32,566 nt of DNA from a virus, in IMG/VR virus record IMGVR_UViG_3300042691_010833, positions 1 to 32,566 of that record, one strand, 5' to 3'. Shown here in pieces: positions 8,801-14,586 of this stretch (position 1 is its first letter; every line of letters starts with the position of its first letter). The notes beneath the pieces were generated by a model. That model saw only the letters and a list, made by a program, of their open reading frames with translations. It was not told the origin of the DNA and did no database searches. A program made the translations under genes and the position numbers.

Positions 8801-8826
8801 TTAATTTTAAAGCTATTGTCTGCCAT
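5806..8826 (-). CDS. Long tail-fibre-like protein with two C1q-like C-terminal domains (1006 aa)
   Basis: The N-terminal third (to about residue 300) is typical trimeric-fibre sequence, with TLTNKTIDADSNTISN repeated as TLTNKTIDSDLNTLSN. A region near 315-370 (TLLSPVVDDGVDLIEES, GRRRLGLKTDGKLYLRDSLG) leads into a carbohydrate-binding-like segment at about 379-565, beginning INYITNPDAEANTVGW. Two beta-jelly-roll modules of C1q/TNF type follow: about 710-860 (WVAPVSGIYKVSG, LNAGDYVELYFYGG) and 865-1006 (KFTAPVSGLYRVTN, LLAGEYIDLRG). Each ends in a matching strand (NIERI, EIERIG). The SD GGAG precedes the ATG. Likely role: host surface or glycan binding; this rests on fold resemblance only. Confidence 0.85.
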   Translation of the reverse strand: MADNSFKIKKSVNVQPGSETPSEKGDLAVDSASGKISYHDGATDSPIVTESHTATLTNKTIDADSNTISNLETDNLKAGVLVTDVSLATSDTEIPSALAVKTALEGQNEASEITFDPTGSIPGTNVQDAVEDVQSNLQAHVDSATAHDASDIVYSNTASGLTATQVQAAIDEVEGRVDTAESSLSSHTSASENVHGVGVGNSVVGTGTTQTLTNKTIDSDLNTLSNIVDANIKAGAAIAYSKLELSDSITDSDISTSAAIARSKVANGTANHVIINDGTGALSSEAQLAKSRGGSGQDNTSLTFPATGTLATLAGTESLSNKTLLSPVVDDGVDLIEESSLASPSAGRRRLGLKTDGKLYLRDSLGNETAVGTGSGGGINYITNPDAEANTVGWSTYYDSPNAANGNGLRPTNGGGTGGLSLISWTRSQDSPLRGIADFVLAKTTSNSAIGEGVATDFTIDSADLAKSLVISFNYEVLSGTYTSTGDVAVYIVADPNGTPTVIQPAGYEVVNVSSGTKGKLTATFQTLSTTTSYRLCLHVPSSTSLEFSLGIDNVQVGPQNVAFTTPVTDPVSKTPSWSNLGFSGTSANSLTYWRVGSYMFVRAFFNPSAGTGAATGLQLTIPDGYTIDTSKLPAAEVTTSLGVYKLYDDAGGAANGIGTVDYNTSTTVSFRKSDSGTFTTASMTTADTFTAEFSVPIVGWSSSAQIVSDSSEGRVVASVLTNSSNFNLAPNTSFVKVPLNTSIIDTHGTNNTSLSRWVAPVSGIYKVSGTVNVASTNVLETAYGAVIYVNGSSSNIFSTQGAVATRNQERTASGIVQLNAGDYVELYFYGGNNNSTSQLLGNGLITRLNIERIAGNTTLLGGETVAARYTRSTSTNIVTDTIIDYATKDYDTHGAVTTGASWKFTAPVSGLYRVTNRFYTNSATAAAITNEVGTRLWKNGTGAQYVALDIAKTTSSTYKASSGSSTVRLLAGEYIDLRGLNATGQTHSISDSSLNYIEIERIGNY

Positions 8827-8855
8827 TGTTTACTCCGACTTCATTATCCGTCTGG

Positions 8856-9326
8856 TTAGTTTTGTTCATATGCTCGCGCTTTAAACGTGAGCAATCCTGT
8901 GGGGTTAGTACCGATATCTGTAGACTTGTATTGTGCCTGTCCAACTGATGTGATTGTGATTTCAACACCGGCATCGCCAACTCCGTAACGAGCAACTTCC
9001 CAAGTACCTGCAATGGACTTGTAAGTAATAAGCATTGTACCACATTCACTTAGCTCTTGGCTATCAGAAGTTCTATAAATAGAATATTCAATGACAGCAG
9101 AACGGACTTGTGTGATATCGAAGTTAAGTGCGGAGATGTTGGTTGGTGTAGTTACGTTGTTGCTGAGTTCAAACTTTGTTTTGGCAATGTCATTTGGACC
9201 TAGAGTATCGTTTGCTGCATCAACAAGAGCCTGTAGCAAATCCGATAGTTCTTCACCCCAAGGTGGATTATCGCCACTCTGATTTAGAATAAATGTGTTA
9301 CTGCCAATTGTAACTTGCTTGCTCAA
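8856..9326 (-). CDS. Fibre or decoration protein, TTG start
   Basis: A 156-residue protein with no in-frame ATG near the expected start; translation begins at TTG (9324-9326), 8 bases after a clear AGGAG that joins late motif copy 3. The N-terminal ~45 residues contain SDLLQALVDAANDTLG. The rest is a beta domain (ISALNFDITQVRSAVIEYSI, GVGDAGVEITITSVGQAQY, LTFKARAY) matching the C-terminal domain of the 186-aa protein at 2562-3122. It is the first gene of the fibre group read toward 2562. A virion surface protein is likely; the ligand is unknown. Confidence 0.8.
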   Translation of the reverse strand: MSKQVTIGSNTFILNQSGDNPPWGEELSDLLQALVDAANDTLGPNDIAKTKFELSNNVTTPTNISALNFDITQVRSAVIEYSIYRTSDSQELSECGTMLITYKSIAGTWEVARYGVGDAGVEITITSVGQAQYKSTDIGTNPTGLLTFKARAYEQN

Positions 9327-9339
9327 AGGGGTTATCTCC

Positions 9340-9355
9340 TATTATAAGTTGTTAA
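9340..9355 (-). promoter_or_regulatory. Late motif copy 3 (putative phage promoter)
   Basis: The minus strand reads TTAACAACTTATAATA exactly, followed by GGAGATAACC. The GGAG after the motif is also the SD of the TTG-start gene at 9326. A sigma70 start about 7 bases after TATAAT would cut this SD out of the transcript, whereas a start at the G right after the motif keeps it. Confidence 0.65.
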
Positions 9356-9359
9356 CTTG

Positions 9360-9388
9360 TTGATGTTTAATTGTAGTTTAGCTAAAAT
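9360..9388 (+). promoter_or_regulatory. Sigma70-like promoter for a leaderless gene
   Basis: -35 TTGATG (9360-9365), a 17-base spacer, and -10 TAAAAT (9383-9388). The ATG at 9396 is 7 bases after the -10, so the transcript should begin at or within a base or two of the start codon. No SD is present. The -35 and the next four bases (TTGATGTTTA) are identical to those before the deaminase gene at 30157. Confidence 0.6.
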
Positions 9389-9395
9389 TAGACAT

Positions 9396-9623
9396 ATGGG
9401 TTTTGAGTTTTTCATCCTTTTAGTCGTTTTCTTTATTATTTTAGCTGTTCCTACCAAAGAGGACAAAGAGCAGATCCCTCTGCGCTTTCGTGAGTTATTA
9501 CACTGTAAAAAGCACAAATGGGTACAGAAACAGCTAAAAGATAATAATTCATACACCATCTGTTCTGAGTGCGGCTTTAAACCCACTGAAGACTTGCGTA
9601 AAGATGATGGTTCGGATTATTAA
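9396..9623 (+). CDS. Small membrane zinc-ribbon protein, isolated gene (moron candidate)
   Basis: A 75-residue protein encoded against the direction of all its neighbours. Residues 3-18 (FEFFILLVVFFIILAV) form one membrane helix. The C-terminal part carries HCKKHKW (Cys37) and ICSECG (Cys56, Cys59), a compact Cys/His arrangement like that of small prophage proteins of the DUF1660 type. The ATG at 9396 is preferred over an earlier TTG at 9357 because the sigma70-like promoter ends 7 bases before it. The stop overlaps the convergent endolysin stop by 3-4 bases. Its own promoter and opposite orientation fit a moron, an added gene expressed independently of the late program. The function is unknown. 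Confidence 0.65.
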   Translation: MGFEFFILLVVFFIILAVPTKEDKEQIPLRFRELLHCKKHKWVQKQLKDNNSYTICSECGFKPTEDLRKDDGSDY

Positions 9624-10048
9624 GGCTTGAAGAACCTTTTACCACTTTTGGGAGCTAGACACTGAACATGCACCCAATTAGGAGTGTGTTCAAATGCTTC
9701 ACAGTAAAGGTCTAGTTCTTCTAGGATGCTTTCGTTTTTCTTAATCCAAGCCTTTAGCTTACCGTCACGATCTTCTAGATCAACCGCCGCACAAATAAGG
9801 TGACGACTAGACATAGGCACCTTTAGCTGCGGTAATCCGGTAGCTTTCCGCTTGGCATTGATGTTTTCATAAATCCTGAGATGGTCTTCCATTGTCCGAA
9901 GACCAGACGTAACCATCCTGAAACTGCCAAACTTCTCAAGTAGTTGATTGACTTTAGGAATGAGAGTATTAAGATTGGAAACTTGCTCGGGAGTAAGTTC
10001 CTCCATCTTTACTTTGCCCAAATAATCTTGCATTGAAATGTAACGCAT
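9620..10048 (-). CDS. Endolysin, peptidase M15 (VanY/D-Ala-D-Ala carboxypeptidase-like)
   Basis: A 142-residue protein with the order of an M15 zinc peptidase: VTSGLRT at 47-52, SSRHLICAAVDL with zinc ligands His83 and Asp90, and NWVHVQ with His127. The family cleaves peptidoglycan stem or cross-link peptides, and in phages it acts as endolysin at the end of infection. The length is normal for single-domain phage M15 lysins. No signal peptide is seen, so release needs a holin. It follows the 122-aa gene by 1 base, so the two are co-transcribed, probably from the promoter at 10425-10453. The GxAxD part of the usual SxHxxGxAxD motif reads CAAVD, a mild deviation. Confidence 0.85.
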   Translation of the reverse strand: MRYISMQDYLGKVKMEELTPEQVSNLNTLIPKVNQLLEKFGSFRMVTSGLRTMEDHLRIYENINAKRKATGLPQLKVPMSSRHLICAAVDLEDRDGKLKAWIKKNESILEELDLYCEAFEHTPNWVHVQCLAPKSGKRFFKP

Positions 10049-10049
10049 A

Positions 10050-10418
10050 TTAGTGTTTCATGTCAGAAGGTGGTGCCAAATCCTTGATACTCATTGTTTC
10101 CAATTCGTATCTGAACGCAGCTTCTTCACCCCAATACAGTGTACCGTCCTTTGCGCGATAGAAGGTTTCTCCTAACGCACAGGGGGTAATGTAAAAGAGG
10201 TTAATCATCATATCTGCAACAATATAAGTGTCGTGAAAGTCGTAAGCCAAGCTAACAATAATGCCGGGGAATTGCTTCTCCTCAACAATGAGGAAACAAA
10301 AGACCTTTTCCCCACGGCTTGTAGCAACTTCCAAAAGATTCTCATCTGCAAAACGAGTGTGCATCTTCTGTTTTTTAAACATTTCTGCGGCACGTTCTAG
10401 ATAAGGATTCTTTTTCAT
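10050..10418 (-). CDS. Hypothetical protein upstream of the endolysin
   Basis: A 122-residue soluble protein that I do not recognise. It has a basic helical N-terminus (PYLERAAEMFKKQKMHTRF), then mixed beta sequence (KVFCFLIVEEKQFPGIIVSL, TYIVADMMINLFYITP) and an acidic end (YWGEEAAFRYELETMSI). There are no membrane helices. No SD lies before the ATG, but a TAAAAT -10 box sits 6 bases upstream, which suggests a leaderless message. It ends one base before the endolysin, so a lysis-timing role is possible but unproven. Confidence 0.75.
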   Translation of the reverse strand: MKKNPYLERAAEMFKKQKMHTRFADENLLEVATSRGEKVFCFLIVEEKQFPGIIVSLAYDFHDTYIVADMMINLFYITPCALGETFYRAKDGTLYWGEEAAFRYELETMSIKDLAPPSDMKH

Positions 10419-10424
10419 AACACT

Positions 10425-10453
10425 ATTTTAGCTATTTAGGATTTAAACTTCCA
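10425..10453 (-). promoter_or_regulatory. Sigma70-like promoter for a leaderless gene (lysis pair)
   Basis: On the minus strand: a weak -35 TGGAAG (10448-10453), a 17-base spacer that begins TTTAA and ends TAGC, and -10 TAAAAT (10425-10430), 6 bases before the ATG at 10418. The spacer contains the stop codon of the GIY-YIG gene. Compared with the promoter at 9360, the boundary strings GTTTAA and AGCTAAAAT are the same, but the -35 box is poor. Confidence 0.45.
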
Positions 10454-11212
10454 GAAATAACCAGCATAAGCCGATCTTTCGCCTCTAAGTACTCGTCTTA
10501 TCGAAGAAATTCTAAAACCTTGGTCTTTTGCTTCAAACAAATTTGCAAAAACTTTATCAGGTTTTCCGAACTGACTTATGGCAATTACAGGTTTTACATT
10601 AGTGTCGTCTAATTTTTTATTTAAAATAGTTTTTGCTTCTGTAATATAATAATCTTTAGAAATATTAGAATCTTCGTAAAACCAACAATAATTATATGCA
10701 TGTTTGCAGATTCTTCTCAATGATTGACATACTGAGCCTAATTTAAATCCATTACGATCTGCATCGTGAATTGACTCAAAACGAATAACACTTAAATCAA
10801 ATCTATTTACTCCAATAATAGGTCTTTTAATACTATTTTTTTTCATTTTACTAATTCTTAGACTTCTTTGTTCAGGATTTTTCCAAACATTTTTCATTAG
10901 TTTGGATATGTAAATTCTTCCTTCTTTTACAGGAATTGAATTGTAACCTTTTGTAAAGTTCAAGGAGTCATAGAAATCAATAAAATATTGTTCAATTTTT
11001 TCCAGATGCTCTAAATCTTTAGTACAATAGATTACTTCAATCTTAAAAAATTCTATACCATGTTTTCTAATTGCTCGATGAAATCTGTACTTTGATTCTT
11101 TTAATGCTGCGCTTTTATGCTGAACCCAACGCCTATTAATTTCTTTAATGGTTGAACCAATGTAAATTTTGTTATTTTTTATATTAGTAATTTTGTAAAT
11201 GTATCCAACCAT
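10436..11212 (-). CDS. GIY-YIG homing endonuclease with repeated NUMOD1-like modules
   Basis: A 258-residue free-standing endonuclease. The GIY-YIG nuclease is at the N-terminus: GYIYKITN at 3-10, KIYIGST at 15-21, then RRWVQHKS. The C-terminal half carries two DNA-binding repeats of NUMOD1/IENR1 type. The first has VNRFDLSVIRFESIHDADR and ends in the tryptophan motif CWFYED; the second has ISQFGKPDKVFANLFEAKDQ and ends GYFWKFKS. It lies after the capsid terminator and has no SD, so expression is probably low. Its AT-rich DNA contrasts with the capsid gene. Its stop codon falls inside the promoter of the next gene. Confidence 0.92.
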   Translation of the reverse strand: MVGYIYKITNIKNNKIYIGSTIKEINRRWVQHKSAALKESKYRFHRAIRKHGIEFFKIEVIYCTKDLEHLEKIEQYFIDFYDSLNFTKGYNSIPVKEGRIYISKLMKNVWKNPEQRSLRISKMKKNSIKRPIIGVNRFDLSVIRFESIHDADRNGFKLGSVCQSLRRICKHAYNYCWFYEDSNISKDYYITEAKTILNKKLDDTNVKPVIAISQFGKPDKVFANLFEAKDQGFRISSIRRVLRGERSAYAGYFWKFKS

Positions 11213-11234
11213 ACTTACTAGGAGCAGTATAACT

Positions 11235-11271
11235 AAAAAGAAAGGGGAAATATATGAAATACTTCCCCTTT
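11235..11271 (-). terminator. Rho-independent terminator after the capsid gene
   Basis: A perfect 9-bp stem (AAAGGGGAA with TTCCCCTTT; arms 11263-11271 and 11241-11249) around a 13-base loop. On the minus strand it is followed by CTTTTT. It lies 15 bases after the capsid stop codon and before the GIY-YIG gene. Confidence 0.85.
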
Positions 11272-11286
11272 CCCTTTATTTATCGC

Positions 11287-12501
11287 TTATGAGTTAACGA
11301 TATTTGAGATGAGTACGTTCTTACCGGGGGCATCGCAGAAGAGAGCCTGATCGGTATAAGCGCGTAGCTCGTAACCAGCGTTAGCTTCGAGGTCGCGGAA
11401 GAAGTCGCCTTCCATCGCAGGACGCTTGAAGGTTACGTCGGTGCTGCCGACACGCATCATGGTGTCCATAGCGAGTACGTAAGCATAGCCTTCTTTGCAA
11501 TAGATTGTGGGTTCGATTGCAACTAGGCCGTTCTGTCCATAGAACTTGATGCTCTTAGCACCGGCTTCAACTTGAGCGGAGCTATAGCTTGAGTCGTACT
11601 TGCGGAGAGCAGCTTGCTCAACGAGGAGGTCAGCCCAAGTCTTAGGAGAGACTAGAACTGTTACGTCGCTGTCAAGACCCTTGGCAACTGCTAGAGCGAT
11701 AGCACGTTCAATCTTGGCGAGTGAAAGTGATGCGCTACCGGCAGAATACTCGTTACCCTTCCAGAGTGAGTATTGTGAAGCGGAGATATCGAAGAGTGAA
11801 CCAGTGTTGGTGATGATCTTGTGGATACCTGCGAATTCATTACCTTTTGCACCCTTGTGGTAGATAACGTCGTCAGCCTGAACGCCAGTTGCGTCAGCAA
11901 CGGTGACTTTCTTGGCATCAAGGTCAACTGAGGATACAGTGGTTGAAACGCGAAGTGTTGTGAGGTCTTCGCTGTAGATATCTACAGGCATACCTTCAGC
12001 ACCGGACCAAATACCAGAAGCCCACTCAGCGGCGGCAATGGTAAGTTGTGTACCGGAAACTGAATCAACTTTGCCGTAACCTACCTGACCATAGAGAAGC
12101 TCAATTTCGAGTTTCTTGGTGATAGAACGGAGCATGTTAGCAACTAGGAACTTAGTTGCATCCATGAATGCCTTCTGGTCGCCACCGATTGCACTTGAAG
12201 CAGCCTTGTAACCAAGGACTGAACGGAGTACAACTGGATTGCCGCGAATAGAAGCGTTCTTAACTGCGCCAGCAACGGCAGCGTTAAGAGCGAACGCATC
12301 GTCGTCAGAAGCAGCGAAGGTGACACCGTGTTCATGGCCGAGAATAACTGGCTGATTGTAGGAGTTACCTAGCTTGGTCTTCTGTTGGAATTCGATCATC
12401 TTGTAGAGTTTTACGCCATCTGGAATAAGATTCTGAATCTTATCAGCATAAACTTGCTTGAATAGCGCGTTTAGTGATTGGAAAGTGTTGTTAGCGGACA
12501 T
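11287..12501 (-). CDS. Major capsid protein (HK97-fold type)
   Basis: A 404-residue protein without membrane segments, placed one gene after the scaffold and closed by a strong terminator, the usual location of a major capsid gene. The N-terminus (NTFQSLNALFKQVYADKIQN) and the VLVSPKTWADLLVEQAALRKYDSS segment resemble phage capsid subunits of the HK97 fold. A beta-rich insertion occupies about residues 155-235 (VDSVSGTQLTIAAAE to VIYHKGAKGNEF). The C-terminus is rich in beta strands (LRAYTDQALFCDAPGKNVLI). The SD AAGGAG lies 9 bases before the ATG in the loop of a hairpin, in an unusually long structured leader. The assignment rests on context and sequence character. Confidence 0.85.
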   Translation of the reverse strand: MSANNTFQSLNALFKQVYADKIQNLIPDGVKLYKMIEFQQKTKLGNSYNQPVILGHEHGVTFAASDDDAFALNAAVAGAVKNASIRGNPVVLRSVLGYKAASSAIGGDQKAFMDATKFLVANMLRSITKKLEIELLYGQVGYGKVDSVSGTQLTIAAAEWASGIWSGAEGMPVDIYSEDLTTLRVSTTVSSVDLDAKKVTVADATGVQADDVIYHKGAKGNEFAGIHKIITNTGSLFDISASQYSLWKGNEYSAGSASLSLAKIERAIALAVAKGLDSDVTVLVSPKTWADLLVEQAALRKYDSSYSSAQVEAGAKSIKFYGQNGLVAIEPTIYCKEGYAYVLAMDTMMRVGSTDVTFKRPAMEGDFFRDLEANAGYELRAYTDQALFCDAPGKNVLISNIVNS

Positions 12502-12504
12502 TTG

Positions 12505-12524
12505 TTTTATCTCCTTAGATAAAA
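12505..12524 (-). promoter_or_regulatory. Hairpin displaying the capsid SD in its loop
   Basis: A perfect 8-bp inverted repeat: on the minus strand TTTTATCT, loop AAGG, AGATAAAA. The capsid SD AAGGAG consists of the whole loop plus the first two bases of the 3' arm. The ATG is 3 bases beyond the stem. Confidence 0.65.
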
Positions 12525-12572
12525 TTTTGTTTTAGTTAGTTAGTTATTATCATCGGGAATTACCGTTCCAGA

Positions 12573-12655
12573 GGATACCTTTCACTATCTAAGGAAATGG
12601 GTATGTCCGGTAAGACAATCCTTCCTTACTAGGAGAAGGTCCAAAAGTTAGGACC
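12573..12655 (-). promoter_or_regulatory. Structured 5' leader of the capsid message
   Basis: Three successive inverted repeats lie between late motif copy 4 and the capsid SD. At 12638-12655, GGTCC pairs with GGACC around an 8-base loop. At 12610-12629, GTAAG pairs with CTTAC. At 12573-12608 an imperfect hairpin pairs GG, ATACC and TTTC with GAAA, GGTAT and CC. With the SD hairpin at 12505-12524 this gives four stem-loops in a leader of about 165 bases. A further stretch (AACT repeated three times) lies between. The role is probably message stability or translation control; no known riboswitch is recognised. Confidence 0.5.
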
Positions 12656-12666
12656 AATAACTCTTC

Positions 12667-12682
12667 ATATTAAAGTTGTTAA
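12667..12682 (-). promoter_or_regulatory. Late motif copy 4, degenerate (putative phage promoter)
   Basis: The minus strand reads TTAACAACTTTAATAT followed by GAAGAG. The first ten bases match the consensus exactly and the AT-rich end is altered. It lies between HNH gene 2 and the capsid gene, at the head of the structured capsid leader. Confidence 0.5.
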
Positions 12683-12748
12683 CGGAATTACTTTATACTG
12701 ATAAAAAATTTACAAGTAGCTGATATCAAAGAAAAAGGGAAGAAGTTA

Positions 12749-13381
12749 TTAAGTCTTATTTTGCCAACTTGTATTATCGTATGTAAAATCGAATTTATTG
12801 CGTTTGAAATTATTGTCTTTTTCTGATAGATATTGAAGGTTCCAAGGCACGTGTAAACCGCAAACATTTTTATTAGTAATTGGTATAATGTGATCTACTT
12901 GCATACCTTCTGGACACTTTTGATAAATTTCATTTATTTCATCAATTTTTTCTAAATAAATTAACGCAGTTTTTACCTTTTTATCTCTTAAACGCCAATG
13001 ATTTTTGATTTTTCCAAAATTTTTTGAGCGATATTCTTTATTAAGTTGTTTAACTCTTTCTGGATTGTTTTTTCTCCATTCAGAGATTTTTTGATTTATA
13101 GCAAGTTTATTATTTTCTCTATAAACTCTTTTTTTAGCTAAAATTTGTTCTTTATTTTTTTGATAATATTCTTTATCTTTTGACAACTTCGTTTCTTTGT
13201 TTTTTTGATAATAATTTTTACATAGTTTTAGATTTTTTTGACGAACTAATTCTTTCGGTTGTCTATAAACTACAGGTTTGTCAAATGAAATATTGTTTTT
13301 TTGTCGATAAATATGAAAAGCACAGTAACCAATTTTACTAGCTGATCGCTTTGTACAATTAGTTACTGTGCAAATTTTCAT
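12749..13381 (-). CDS. HNH homing endonuclease 2
   Basis: A 210-residue free-standing HNH endonuclease, a paralogue of the one at 1180-1776. The N-terminus has a Cys/His cluster (KICTVTNCTKRS, GYCAFHIYRQK). A long Lys/Asn/Glu-rich linker follows. The catalytic core is near the C-terminus: QVDHIIP, CGLHVPWNLQYL and NNFKRNKFDFTYD. The block NKNVCGLHVPWNLQYL is identical in both paralogues. The gene is very AT-rich, has no SD, and its ATG overlaps the scaffold stop as TAATG. It sits between scaffold and capsid and ends 66 bases before late motif copy 4. Confidence 0.92.
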   Translation of the reverse strand: MKICTVTNCTKRSASKIGYCAFHIYRQKNNISFDKPVVYRQPKELVRQKNLKLCKNYYQKNKETKLSKDKEYYQKNKEQILAKKRVYRENNKLAINQKISEWRKNNPERVKQLNKEYRSKNFGKIKNHWRLRDKKVKTALIYLEKIDEINEIYQKCPEGMQVDHIIPITNKNVCGLHVPWNLQYLSEKDNNFKRNKFDFTYDNTSWQNKT

Positions 13382-14355
13382 TAGAACTTACCGCGAAGGA
13401 AATCTTTCATATGAATACGTTGATCTTCCTTCTTTTCAGCCTTAACTTCAGCCTGTCCTGTAGATTTTACAGCGTTGGCAGTCTGTGCGACCTGCTGTTG
13501 TTTTACCTTAGCGACAGTACGCTTACGAAGGCGCGAGATGGTGTCCTTACCGAGTAGTTCCTCAAGTACATCGTCACTGGATGCACTGAAGAGTTCCTTA
13601 ATGTCAGAATTCATCTGCTTACGGAGAAGAGGGACCAAATCCTTTGGAGAAAGGTCAATATCGTTCTGTAGAGCAAGCATCATCATTTCTGCCATCTTAC
13701 GGACGGTATAAGGTGTCTTGGGAAGTTCGTTAGTGCTTAGAGCGGATTCAATGTCGTTCTGAATCTTTTCTTCCTGTTCAGCCTGTAGACGTTGAAACTC
13801 ACGTTCTTTACGCTGTGTTTCTTCCTTCTCAAACTTAGACTTTAGTTCCTCAAGTTCGCGCTGAAGTTTCTCTTTTTCGAGTTGTTCTGGTGACTTGGAG
13901 GCTTGTTCAATTTCCTCATTAATAATTTCTTGAGCGAATTGCTTGAGGTCAACACCGATGTTTGGATCGGTTAGTACCCTACGTGGGTTCTTGCGAAGCA
14001 TTTCAATGAATTCTTCCGCAGCCTTACGTAGTTCGGTAGCCTCTTGCATACGCTTCTGAGCAGCCTTAGACATTTGAAGATGCTTTTTGATCTGTTCTTC
14101 ATTGTCTAGATCGAGTTCGATATCCTCGATTTTGCCGTCAACTTTAATCTGGTATTTCTTGATTAGCTTCTTTTCAGCTTTGGTAAGTTCGGCAGGGTCT
14201 TTAGCTGCAAGTTCTTGAGCCTTTTCAGCTTCGGCAGTTTCAGCAGCAGCTTCGGCTTCTCCACCTTCAGCGGCTTCAACTTCCTGATTTTCTTCTGCAA
14301 TTTGTTGTTGGGGTTGTTCTGCTTGAATAGCAGCTTGTGCTTGTGCTTCGGACAT
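13381..14355 (-). CDS. Capsid scaffolding protein
   Basis: A 324-residue, highly charged protein with an Ala/Glu/Gln-rich N-terminus. A conserved-looking block follows (IKVDGKIEDIELDLDNEEQI, QMSKAAQKRMQEATELRK, KNPRRVLTDPNIGVDLKQF). Next is a long coiled coil of Glu/Lys/Arg heptads (about residues 155-215). The short basic C-terminus (RIHMKDFLRGKF) is the sort that binds capsid subunits. Its position one gene before the capsid gene, the absence of Cys, and high helix content all fit a scaffold that leaves the prohead. The SD AAGGAG lies 5 bases from the ATG. Expression probably starts at late motif copy 5, about 75 bases upstream. Confidence 0.85.
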   Translation of the reverse strand: MSEAQAQAAIQAEQPQQQIAEENQEVEAAEGGEAEAAAETAEAEKAQELAAKDPAELTKAEKKLIKKYQIKVDGKIEDIELDLDNEEQIKKHLQMSKAAQKRMQEATELRKAAEEFIEMLRKNPRRVLTDPNIGVDLKQFAQEIINEEIEQASKSPEQLEKEKLQRELEELKSKFEKEETQRKEREFQRLQAEQEEKIQNDIESALSTNELPKTPYTVRKMAEMMMLALQNDIDLSPKDLVPLLRKQMNSDIKELFSASSDDVLEELLGKDTISRLRKRTVAKVKQQQVAQTANAVKSTGQAEVKAEKKEDQRIHMKDFLRGKF

Positions 14356-14367
14356 AATTACTCCTTA

Positions 14368-14385
14368 TCATCCCATTGGGGTAGA
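14368..14385 (-). promoter_or_regulatory. Leader element shared with 27599-27617
   Basis: The minus strand reads TCTACCCCAATGGGATGA. The same string with one extra A occurs at 27599-27617. Both copies lie in the 5' leader downstream of a late motif, here 12 bases before the scaffold ATG. It could be a protein-binding or RNA element. Confidence 0.45.
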
Positions 14386-14429
14386 TTAATAATAGTTGAT
14401 CCGTCACCGATATGGTGGTAGGATTGTTC

Positions 14430-14445
14430 TATTATAAGTTGTTAA
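14430..14445 (-). promoter_or_regulatory. Late motif copy 5 (putative phage promoter)
   Basis: The minus strand reads TTAACAACTTATAATA exactly, followed by GAACAATCC. It begins directly after the stop of the 46-aa gene (14446) and heads the scaffold leader. Confidence 0.65.
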
Positions 14446-14586
14446 TTAATGTAGGATTGTGTAGATAAGTTGACCGATATTAGCAAGGACGCTAACAATG
14501 AGTAGGTCACGAAAGAACACACTTCTAGGCTTGTATTCTTTTTTAAAGTGAGGGTCGCCTTTTTTACGATAAATGATTTTAGCCAT
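14446..14586 (-). CDS. Small membrane protein (46 aa)
   Basis: A 46-residue frame from ATG 14584-14586 to TAA 14446-14448. The N-terminal 20 residues are basic (AKIIYRKKGDPHFKKEYKPR). Residues about 24-45 are a hydrophobic helix (FFRDLLIVSVLANIGQLIYT). Its ATG overlaps the stop of the 403-aa gene as TAATG, so it is translationally coupled. Its stop is directly followed by late motif copy 5. A positively charged N-terminus before one helix suggests the N-terminus stays inside the cell. The function is unknown; a small holin-like or assembly peptide is possible. Confidence 0.65.
   Translation of the reverse strand: MAKIIYRKKGDPHFKKEYKPRSVFFRDLLIVSVLANIGQLIYTILH

Noticed and set aside
13037-13054. 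GTTAAACAACTTAATAAAG on the minus strand in HNH gene 2 as another late motif
   Set aside because: It has an inserted base in the conserved TTAACAAC core, lies well inside a coding region, and is explained by the codons for VKQLNKE.
1180-13381. Group I introns or inteins associated with the HNH genes
   Set aside because: TerL, capsid, scaffold and portal are all uninterrupted, and the endonucleases lie between genes, so they are free-standing.
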